A stretch of DNA of 64,000 bases, taken from positions 1,984,001 to 2,048,000 of the forward strand of contig MU271146.1 in NCBI GenBank assembly GCA_021432605.1, written 5' to 3'. Below are positions 55,810-64,000 of this stretch, piece by piece; the stretch's first letter is position 1, and every line of letters starts with the position of its first letter. Both the position numbers and the translations under genes were made by a program. The notes beneath the pieces were generated by a model. That model made no database searches and was not told the origin of the DNA. It worked only from the letters and a program-made list of their open reading frames with translations. This DNA comes from Coniochaeta sp. PMI_546. Its lineage: Eukaryota > Ascomycota > Sordariomycetes > Coniochaetales > Coniochaetaceae.

Positions 55810-57012
55810 ATGAGCAGCAGCAGCAGTACCAGCCGCCCAAACCGCTTCACCAGACCCCCCCGGCCACCCCGTCCTCCTCCCCAACCCGCCGCCGCGGCGG
55901 CCAGCAGCAGCTCCTCAACCCCGATCGCCATCACCCCTCCCTCCCCCTCCCTCCCTCCTCCTCGGACAGCGGAGACCGTCGGCTCCCTCCTGGCCACGAT
56001 AGCGGAATCGCTGACCTCGGCCCTCCGCCTCTTCGCCCTGGCGGACAAGTCCCACTGGGGGCCGGACGAGGCCGCCCAGGTCCTGGCGCTGAGGCGGGTC
56101 CTGTCCGCGGCGGGGAGGGACTTTGAGGTCCTGTCGGCGCTGGTGGGTGGGGGCACGTATCTGGAGCATGATGCTAGGGGGGAGACGCTTGCGGAGCTGA
56201 GGGGGCTGGCGAGGAGGTTTGAGGAGCATGGGGGGTTATTTAGGGAGTGGGTTCGGATGGGGGGGCCGGTCAATCCGTTGTGGGTGCGGGAGACGGTGGG
56301 GTTGGGGAGGGAGTTGAGGAGGGCTATGTGTCGGGCTGCGGGGAGGGTTTGGTGGGGGGGTAGGGAGGGGAGTGAGGAGCCTGGGAGGTGTCTTGGGGGG
56401 GAGGTGGTGGGGAGGGCTTTGAGGAGGGAGAGGGAGAGGAGGAGGGAAGGGGCGAGGTGGGAGGAGGAGGAGGAGGGGAGGTTGAAGGGGGGGGATGGGA
56501 GGGGGAGGGAGAGGAGGGGGAGCTTGGAGGCTGTTGTGCCCGAGTGTAATTCTGTGGGGAGGTTTGAGCGGTTGGGAGAGGAGGATGTGGCGTTTGTGTG
56601 TGATTACTGTGACGGGTTCTTGGTCTGGGGGAATCTGGCGGAGGTGCCGGCGGGGAGGAGGGTGGAGGGGGCGACGGTCGAGGGGTATCCGAACTGGGCG
56701 GCCGCGGGCAGGAGGAGGAGGGTCGAGGAAGGAGAGGAGGAGGAAAAGGTCGTTGTGTATGCGCCGCTGGCGATTGCGAACCACGTACCGCCGAAACATG
56801 GAGAGTGGATGAGCCGGGTGATATGTCCGTACTGTGAGGAGTATACCTACATCGACGCCGGGGACGACGGGGACGGAGAGCGGAGGTGGGTCACGGACCA
56901 GGGCGGGTTCGAGACGGTGGAGGCCTTTCAGGAGCATCTGCAGTGGACGCACACGGCGCTTCCGAAGCCGGCGCTGCCGTTTGTGTCTGATGCCAAGTGT
57001 GCTGTTATGTGA
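55810..57012 (+). CDS. Fungal-specific zinc-finger-like protein with C-terminal CaaX box
   Basis: I do not recognise a named family. The single exon encodes 400 aa. Residues 1-50 are Ser/Pro/Ala-rich. A helical region (about 55-170) resembles the N-terminal helical domain of fungal proteins of unknown function. A highly charged Arg/Glu segment follows (about 185-245). Two Cys pairs follow: C264-x2-C267 and C339-x2-C342; the second, with H376 and H381, could form a C2H2-like finger with a long loop. The protein ends CAVM, which fits a CaaX prenylation signal (Met last favours farnesyl). If functional, it would anchor the protein to membranes. The 5' leader contains many Cs and an A-rich stretch just before the ATG. 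Confidence 0.75.
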   Translation: MSSSSSTSRPNRFTRPPRPPRPPPQPAAAAASSSSSTPIAITPPSPSLPPPRTAETVGSLLATIAESLTSALRLFALADKSHWGPDEAAQVLALRRVLSAAGRDFEVLSALVGGGTYLEHDARGETLAELRGLARRFEEHGGLFREWVRMGGPVNPLWVRETVGLGRELRRAMCRAAGRVWWGGREGSEEPGRCLGGEVVGRALRRERERRREGARWEEEEEGRLKGGDGRGRERRGSLEAVVPECNSVGRFERLGEEDVAFVCDYCDGFLVWGNLAEVPAGRRVEGATVEGYPNWAAAGRRRRVEEGEEEEKVVVYAPLAIANHVPPKHGEWMSRVICPYCEEYTYIDAGDDGDGERRWVTDQGGFETVEAFQEHLQWTHTALPKPALPFVSDAKCAVM

Positions 57013-57628
57013 GGATGATGGTTCATGGTTTCATCGTTCCTTGGGTTTTGGTTACCCGAGGTTGGCGCGGAGTTTGGTGATTTGGATACCAGGGCAAGGG
57101 GGTCTTTTTTCAGCGACGAGTTCACGATTGAGGAGTTGGGGAGTCTTTCTTGGTATGGTGGATTCAACTGAACCATCCTGCCTTTCGGTCGACTGCAGAC
57201 CATAAGTGAGGGATCGAGTTGAAATAAAGAGTAGTTGGCATAAAAACCATGACCATGGATTCCAACATGATACACAAACGCTAGCATTACAAGGCATATA
57301 CCTCCTACTTCCTTACTCTACACGGTATTTTCACCGTAATACGACATGTCTGTCCCCCATTTCCAACCCTGTACTCCTCGGCTTGCATGAGATTGCCGCA
57401 AGCCTTGCGCATCTGCTGCCAAGTGGTAGTAGCAGCGGAGCATCGCTCTTCTCCCAACAAAGCTGACGCACGCTCGCCTTCTGATATATAAAAGGAATAG
57501 AGATGACGTTGGGGCATCCCCAGGCGGCAGTTTCCCTTGCTCATCACTCCAAAATGGTGGTCGACGGCGAGCAGACTGCGACAAACAACGAACGGTGCCA
57601 ACATCGTCACCAACATTTCCCCAACTCC
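57013..57628. other. Convergent 3' region zinc-finger CaaX / SEC22
   Basis: A 616-bp stretch between convergent stops. Short open frames on both strands show no known domain. Confidence 0.5.
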
Positions 57629-58347
57629 TCAAAAGAACCTCCACCAAAAGAATACCAAAATGATGAACCCCAACGCCGCGAAGGGCCCGTACGTCTTCAG
57701 CATCAAATCCCAGTTGATCTTCACGGCCGCCTTGCGGTACTTCTTACTGTCGTCCCGCAGCCGACTGCTCAGCTCCCCCATCCTCTCCAGACTATCGCCG
57801 CGGTACAGCAGGTCCTCGATGTTCTTCGTCATGACCTTGGTCACATCCCGCAGCTCGTCGTTCAGCCTGTCCAGGTTCTGAGCGGCCCTCGCGTCGCCGT
57901 AGGTCGCCCGCGCGCGCTGGATGAAGGTGGTGTCGAACTCCATGAAGGCGTAGGGGCGCAGGCCCGGGTTGAGCAGCTGGGACTCGGGGTAGGTGTTGCT
58001 GAACTCGGTGGCCAGCTCGGCGAGGTAGGTGAAGGCCAGCTTGCGCGGGTAGGAGCGGTCGGTTATGGCCAGGTAGGCGATGTCGCCGGCGATCTGGTAG
58101 TGGATGGTGAAGGGGCCGGACTCGATTGAGGCCTGGGGCTCCGAGTTGCGGTTGAGGCGGCGGATGATGAGCTTTATCTGGGATTTTACTTCGGAGAGGG
58201 CGGATTCTGTCTGCTCGTCGTCGACGGAGGCGCACAGCATCAGGCCTGGCGGCGGTTAGCTATTTGATTTCGGGGGTCTGATGGATTGAATTGAGAGAAG
58301 AAATCCATACCGTCCAGCCGTGCTATTTGTGTTGACCGTATCGTCAT
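57629..58347 (-). CDS. SEC22: R-SNARE Sec22
   Basis: This is a SNARE for ER-Golgi vesicle fusion in both directions. Exons are 58347-58311 and 58245-57629 with a 65-nt intron, giving 217 aa, close to the 214 of yeast Sec22. Residues 1 to about 125 form a longin domain (the splice restores ARLDGLMLCASVDD). The SNARE helix (about 130-190) has Arg at the zero layer in GDSLERM. A C-terminal membrane anchor (about 195-214) ends WWRFF. All features match the family. Confidence 0.95.
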
Positions 58348-59227
58348 TGTGTGTGTTTTCTATTGTGCGGTTGTTTGGGTGCTGTCGTTGAAGCGCAGGG
58401 GAGACTGTCTGGACTCTGGAGTCGAAGGTTGGGGTTGATGTTTGGAAGTGACAAGTGCTAAGGTAAGGTACACGATGGCAGCAGTTACGTAGTTGCAGCT
58501 TTCTGGAGCTTCCAGGTTACTGTGTACAAGTTGCTGGTTACAGGCTACACAGGCTGTTTGTGGTGTACGTGGCGTTTAACAAGGCTGCCACTTTCGCAAC
58601 AGAAAAGGACAGAGAGCTACCACTTATCGGGTCAATCTCTTGTAGGGCACAAGGTCTGATTCTCAATTGGATATGTGTGGATTTTCTTGAACACCGCCAT
58701 CAAGTCCAGGACAGATATTAAATGAGAGGTTACAGTACAATAGCTTCAGTTAGACCTCCGTCTTGAGGTACCCAAGGTACCTTGTATTCCACTGAGACTG
58801 AGCTAAAAGACCGGGATTACGCAGTAACCAATCACGGCCTTGGACCACTAAACCCCTGTCCATCGTCACGGTAGCAGCGCAGCCTTGTAGCTCTCTTATT
58901 GTCTTATTGTACCGCTCAAAAGGTCACTTCACCTCTATTCAGATAACTCTAGGAGTGGTGAACAATAGAAAGGCTCAAATGTCAAATCCAGTGTTTGTTT
59001 ATTTGCAAATGAGCACCTATTGTTCACTGGGCACGAGTATATAACCTGCCACATTTTTCAAATCTCAAAGGTTCCAGATGAACTTCCTCCCATCTCTCTC
59101 ACAAATTCCCCAAGACAACGACCAAGACAACCATCACAGTTCAGGTCTCTGTCTTAACGCTCCTTAACCTTTACTCATCTCACATCTCACACTCTCCATC
59201 GCACAAACTGCATCCTTGACTTACAAG
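58348..59227. promoter_or_regulatory. Divergent intergenic region SEC22 / ASXH gene
   Basis: An 880-bp gap between divergent genes with one AAGGTACCTT palindrome at 58774-58783. The ASXH-proximal part is C-rich leader. Confidence 0.5.
58774..58783. repeat. AAGGTACCTT palindrome, copy 6
   Basis: A perfect copy within the SEC22/ASXH divergent promoter region. Confidence 0.8.
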
Positions 59228-60419
59228 ATGTCATCTCACGAAGAAGAGGAAGAGGTCATCTCCTCACCACTCTCATCCCCACGATCCAGCATCTTCGATC
59301 TCGATGACTTCGACTTTGCCTCTCCTCCTCCCGAGCGAGCACCAGGCCCAGCTCTCATAGACAACCTGCCCCCATTTCATCTAGTATCAGAGCCGGCAGC
59401 AGAACCGGTAACCACCACCAGAGCCAGCTCCCGCAGACCGCCTCCTAAGGAGAACATCGACAAGGAGAGACCAGCCACCAACCCAGATGAGGAGCCAATC
59501 GCCGAATCAATTGATGCACACGTTCACGAGGACGGATGTGCCCATGACCGTGCAGACGGAAGTATCCATGTTCACACACAAGACTCATCTGCAGCCGACA
59601 ACCAGCAAACTGATCCACCTGCTGAAGAGCTGCCAGCCACACCCCAGAGCCCAGATCCTCTCACGGCCGAGCCGGCCAACAACGGCAAGAAGCGCAAGGC
59701 CCCGGATACCTCATCCACGGCCAAGAAGAAGGTCGTCATCAAGAAAGCCCGCAAGAACGACCCCAAGAAGTGGCACGTTCCCTTCGTCTACACGGATGCC
59801 AAGTCACCTCTCGTGACGGCGCCGCTCAGAGTACGTTTCCTTCCTGCACCAATCCAACTCCTCACACTTTCCACATATAGCTAACCTTCTCGGGTAGGAC
59901 ATCCTCCTCCACCCCCGAGCATGGGACATGCTCTCCCCCGGCGACCAGGCCGAACTGAGCGCCATGCTGTCGCACGACCGTCCGGCCTCGGTCTCATCCT
60001 CACCTCCGCCGGCGGGCTCGGGCTCGGGCTCGGGCTCTCAGCCCACCACCCATGACTCCTCGCCACCAGCAGCGGCAGCGGCAGCGATGCGGCCCAACCT
60101 GGACTACCTCCGCAGCGACGACAGCTTCCGGTTCGACTGCGCCAGGTACGGCGAGAACATCGAGGAGGGCCGCCACGACCCGGACTGGCTGGCCGAGTCG
60201 TGGACCGCCCACGAGAGGCGGAAGAGGGGCGAGTTCAGGGAGTATCTTGCCGGCAAGCTGGAGAGGGACTGGGATGTGCGGGTGCCCGACGGGGAGGCGA
60301 GTGATGGTGGCAGTGGCAGTGACGGGGAGGGGGAGGGGGAGGGGGAGGGGGAGAAGGCTGCTGGGGACGAGGAGAAGGCTGGTGGGGAGGGAGAGAAGAC
60401 GGCAGTTGTTGCTGTTTGA
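59228..60419 (+). CDS. ASX-homology (ASXH/DEUBAD) domain nuclear protein
   Basis: Exons are 59228-59830 and 59898-60419 (67-nt intron with CTAACC branch site), giving 374 aa. The first 150 residues are acidic and low-complexity. A bipartite basic nuclear signal (KKRKAP ... KKKVVIKKARK) lies near 157-180. The ASXH-like domain crosses the splice: WHVPFVYTDAKSPL, then DILLHPRAWDMLSPGDQAELSAML, matching the helix pattern AWDxLxxxxxxELxxxL. In animals ASXH proteins activate the BAP1 deubiquitinase on H2A; fungal members are poorly known. A later conserved block (MRPNLDYLRSDDSFRFDCARYGENI) also typifies fungal members. The end is Gly/Glu-rich. The domain name is recalled, not searched. Confidence 0.8.
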
Positions 60420-62628
60420 TTACAGGGTGTTTACTAGTTGAGGTGCAGATGTTTTGATTGGAGTTAGAGGGGAACAACAGCGATATACCACAATGCAATT
60501 TTTAGGCGTTATAGGAGGCACAGGTACGCCGTATGGCGAGGAGAGTGATGTGCTCTCCTCTATCATTGACTTCCATAGTCACAGGAAAGACAGCATGATG
60601 ATTATGTTACAGTATGCACAGAGGTCCTTCGTGATGAAAGTCTTGGTCTCATTGCATAGCCAGGTAGCTAATTGCTTGAACGAATCATCATCATTGACGA
60701 TTCTCATCCGTGGACTACCTAATGTACAGATGCGCTGACGGGATAATGGAAGAAGAGTATACGTCGTCACAACTGGCGCTTGAGCCCGGGAAGCAGACGG
60801 TCACTCGCTTCATCGTCTGAGCCTCGGTGATTCTTCTAGCACCTTCTGATGAGGAGGACTTACAGCACACGTCGACGTCCTGGCCGGGAAAACAGGAGAT
60901 ATAGTGTCGACACGCGTCCGCCATGAGGTGATCCACGCTCATGATCCAGGTAAGCCCTACCCAATCTTGGCCAGAGAGCCGCTTCAGACTCGACAGTAAT
61001 ACGATGGAATCCGGGGAGTATATTGAGACGGCAAGTGTTAACCGATCTGATCGACCGACTGCAGCGTCCACATTGCCAGCAGAGTCATTGCGCGAGGTCA
61101 CGCCAGCAGTGCGTCATTCTGCTGTTACGTGGAACGTGACGAGGAGCTCACAGAGTATAGATGTCAGGCGGAGACACGGCTAGAGTGGACGTACCCAAGC
61201 ATGAATCTCGGGGCTTTCCAGGTCTTTGGTATATTACAGGAAAGCTTGTTTTCTGTTTGTAAACCCCGACTTCGTGGTGAGGTGGCTATATATGCGTCCG
61301 GTTGAACAGGGTTCGCATTTAACCCCGGCATGAATGTGTAAACTCTCGACCCCAGAGTACCTGCGCCGCAATGATGGCGCATGATCTGTTGCTGTTACGC
61401 AATATAGCACTATCACTGACCCTCGAGCCGGCCGACTTTGTGAGGGGAGATGAACGGTCGCTATTTTGATAGTGAGTTCATCAAATGCCCGCGTCCAGCA
61501 ACCGGGGAATGTCAATGCAATCGTATCGTCTTGCAGTTATTGGGAGAGACGATCGAAAAAGGCTGCAGAGAGTCCGCTGGTCAGTGATATGAGTAAAGCT
61601 GTGACAAACGGGACTCGTACAGCTCTTAACTCTCATCTCGACTTGAAACAACACCCAGGCGAAGAATACGTGAAGAGCCTATGGTTCCCAAGTGGTACCA
61701 AGAAGTATGTCGTATTGGTGCCGGTATTGACTTAGAGTGCGTGCTAGCAAGCTTGCAAGGTAGTATTCAACGCTGTTGCAATTCCGTCGGGACTTAGTTG
61801 ATGCTCCCGTCATATCTCGTACTGCCTCCCACATTCCGAGGCCCTCCTGGTGCCGTCGGCCGACAGCTCCGTGCTCCAGTATACAGCTAGACTTCCCGTA
61901 TCCGGCAACGACGGCCATTCTCCGGCATGATAGTTCCGGTTGACAGATCTCAAGGGTTCCATCCACAGAGGCCGTCATCTATCTGATGTTGACACTCTCG
62001 TTCAGCCGCCCAACAGCCATAGCTTCGACACCAAAGGAGAGCCGACATGTCCGGGACCGAGCAGAGATGTCCGTTGTAGCCAACTGCTAGCACGAGTCTT
62101 CTGTGCTGTAATGTATCGATCCGACAGTTTGCAAGTATACAGCTCTTAAACATATATGCGGCCCCAACAGAATAACAGACCTACTAAGCAGTACAGTGAC
62201 TCAAAACTCACACCACAGCGCATATAACACATCCGGACTGGGTCGTTTACCCTACCCAGGCCGCCGTCCCGTGTCGAACAATTCCAGGAAGTTTCTGTCT
62301 TCCCACCCATGCGGCACACATATCGGTAGGACAAGATGTTCGCTTGACCGTTATGCATCAATCTCTCGCGAGTCTCCCCTCCGGATGAATGCGTCGGTCC
62401 TCCTCGTTCCAACCCGCACGATCGCGAGTTCTGTCTCGACATGCTTCAATACTACTTCTTCCAAATTGGCCTCATCTGCAACTCTCCACAGGGCGACGTA
62501 ATGTCTTCATTCGACATGAATCAAGACGCTTATAAGTATGAGATACTTCGTCTCGTCTTGGCATGAACGTCACACCTCGACTTCATCGCCAAGCCAAGCT
62601 CATAGACGACACAAGAGGATAGTCAACC
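60420..62628. other. Intergenic region, no supported gene
   Basis: This 2.2-kb stretch has only short, unconvincing open frames on both strands and no recognisable domain, RNA gene or mobile element. It may include the distal promoter of the repeat-protein gene. Confidence 0.45.
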
Positions 62629-63521
62629 ATGGCGACCAGCAAGCTCCTTCTCGCAGCTCTGCTGCTAACACCCGTCTTGGGTCTTGTCCTGCCAGGCGAG
62701 GCGAACAGTGGCCTCATCCTTGATGAGCGCGCCGTGGCTTTCGTATGTCATAACCCTACCTGAAGCATACGTACTTACTTAAAGGACTGACCTGTCAATA
62801 GGCTGAGCCCGCCGATGTCCAGAAGCGCAGCGCTCTCTCTATACTCCTGGCCCGAGACACAGAGGCAACAGACGACACCAACGAGGTCGACGATGCGGAC
62901 AAGAAGAAGAAGCATCACAAGAAGCACCACAAGAAGGGCAAGCACGGCTTCGGCCCGCTCGACACCGAATCCGAGGTCCAGGCCCGCGATGAGACCGCCC
63001 CGGAGTCAGTTGACTCCACCGACGGCGCCGATGACGCGGACAAGAAGAAGAACCATCACAAGAAGCACCACAAGAAGGGCAAGCACGGCTTCGGCCCCGA
63101 GGACGAGGCCGAAGTCGAGGCCCGGGACGAGGCCTCTACCGAGTCGACCGACGAGGCTGATAAGCTGAAGCACCACAAGAAGCATCACAAGAAGGGAAAG
63201 AAGCACCACTTCGGTCCGCCCGAGTCCGAGGCGGAGGTCCAAGCCCGCGATGAGGATACGGCTGACGCTACGGAGGCTGATGACAAGTTGAAGCACAAGA
63301 AGCATCATAAGAAGAACCACAAGAAGGGGAAGCATCCCTTCGGTCCTCTTGATGCCGAGGCTGATGTCGAGGCTCGGGATGTCACTCCGGATGACGTTGA
63401 TGATGCTGATGCCCCCGATGGTGCTGAGGGTGATGACAAGAAGAAACATCACAAGAAGCACCATAAGAAGGGCAAGAAGGGGAAGTTCCCCGGAAAGAAG
63501 GGCATTCCTAGGAGCTTCTAG
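62629..63521 (+). CDS. Secreted His/Lys-rich repeat protein, possible processed-peptide precursor
   Basis: I do not recognise a named family. Exons are 62629-62742 and 62802-63521 with a 59-nt intron, giving 277 aa. The first 18 or so residues form a signal peptide (MATSKLLLAALLLTPVLG). A short propeptide-like segment has one Kex2-type Lys-Arg site (VQKR, followed by SALSILLARD). Five repeats follow of 47, 40, 41, 51 and 27 residues. Each begins with a His/Lys block (for example HHKKHHKKGK), then an F-G-P core (HGFGP, HGFGP, HHFGP, HPFGP; degenerate in the last), then an acidic spacer carrying AR-D in the first four. The design suits either a secreted metal- or polyanion-binding protein or a repeat precursor cut at basic sites. 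The strong charge alternation is unusual. Confidence 0.75.
62901..63518 (+). repeat. Five-unit His/Lys + FGP + acidic coding repeat
   Basis: Units start at 62901, 63042, 63162, 63285 and 63438, in frame, with lengths of 141, 120, 123, 153 and 81 nt. They share the order basic His/Lys block, FGP core and acidic spacer, and differ in spacer length, so the array is old or diverging rather than a fresh duplication. Confidence 0.85.
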
Positions 63522-64000
63522 GCGGTTGGTTGGTAGGGGTGTCTCTCACTCCCTGGTGAGGTGCTCAGACGATGTCGTGGGAGCTCCTTGGCTATTTGGC
63601 CAGGTCAAGGGGCCGTGTTGGCTTGATGTGCTTGTACTTAGCTTCTGACAGTCTCTTCCGTGGTAAATATGTTTTTTCCCCAAGTAAATCCTGCATGATT
63701 TCGAGGTCTAGCTTTTTGTGTTGGCTGTGATTGCCCTACCCGTACGTGTATATGTGTGACCGTTTTGTCCAGCATCTAGCGGCCCGTGCTTTTGTGCCGC
63801 TGCGCGCCACCTGCAGCGCCTGCAGCGTGGGTTACACGGCCGCTCAGGGGCGGACACAGATCTCCTGCACGGTGTTCTCTTGAAGAGAGAAAATTCCGTC
63901 TTTGATGTGCTGTGACTTGCATGTTCTGTGGCTTGCGTGAGCGATACCCTACTCGTCGAGAGCTGAACTTGTCATGAGAGGAAAAGGTAGCGTCAACCAT
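63522..64000. other. 3' flank and window edge
   Basis: This holds the presumed 3' UTR of the repeat-protein gene. A minus-strand open frame touching the edge (63776-64000) has no recognisable domain and may be chance or part of a gene beyond the window. Confidence 0.4.

Noticed and set aside
60420-62628. Several 60-100 codon frames on both strands
   Set aside because: No domain, no consistent splice structure and heavy overlap between strands.
1-64000. Mobile elements, virus-like elements, CRISPR arrays or rRNA genes
   Set aside because: No transposase, reverse transcriptase, integrase or capsid-like frame, no long terminal or inverted repeat, no spaced direct-repeat array and no rRNA-like sequence was recognised by eye.

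Overview
The window is nuclear DNA of a filamentous ascomycete (Pezizomycotina, most likely Sordariomycetes). The evidence is short introns (about 55-120 nt) with GT-AG ends and CTAAC/CTGAC-type branch sites, GC-rich coding sequence, alternating strands, and a typical set of fungal genes. No rRNA, tRNA, transposon, CRISPR array or virus-like element was recognised. I derived exon boundaries by hand from splice signals, frame continuity and family motifs; coordinates span start codon to stop codon.

Layout. (1) 1-17.9 kb is mostly housekeeping: TFIIIC subunit TFC1, a PP2A B56 regulatory subunit, a Mn-type CDF cation transporter, mitochondrial ribosomal protein mL38, a secreted CrtC/AttH-lipocalin protein and a CID/RS-domain RNA-processing factor. 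(2) 18.4-35.7 kb looks like a metabolic gene cluster: MFS transporter, A-T-R (NRPS-like) carboxylic acid reductase, Zn2Cys6 regulator, Old Yellow Enzyme, alpha/beta hydrolase, a hidden small three-exon gene, Baeyer-Villiger monooxygenase and a salicylate-hydroxylase-like FAD monooxygenase. (3) 35.7-38.4 kb is gene-poor and carries several copies of a 10-bp palindrome. (4) 38.4-60.4 kb returns to conserved genes: an SDR-like protein lacking the catalytic lysine, TRAPPII Trs120, PABA synthase, VPS55, proteasome alpha-6, a LOG-type phosphoribohydrolase, a CLPTM1-family protein, a zinc-finger protein with a CaaX end, SEC22 and an ASXH-domain nuclear protein. (5) 62.6-63.5 kb encodes a secreted His/Lys repeat protein, a possible processed-peptide precursor.

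How the genes work together. In the cluster, the reductase and the exporter diverge from one shared promoter. The regulator follows, and then four oxidative, reductive or hydrolytic enzymes. Together they could reduce an acid to an aldehyde, hydroxylate, insert oxygen next to a carbonyl, hydrolyse the ester and reduce an enone. The product is unknown, and the pathway is inferred from gene content only. VPS55, SEC22, Trs120 and CLPTM1 act in membrane trafficking or the ER, but nothing suggests co-regulation. The points most worth a second look are the cluster, the His/Lys repeat precursor, the hidden gene at 31.1-31.7 kb, the apparent SDR pseudoenzyme and the dispersed AAGGTACCTT palindrome.
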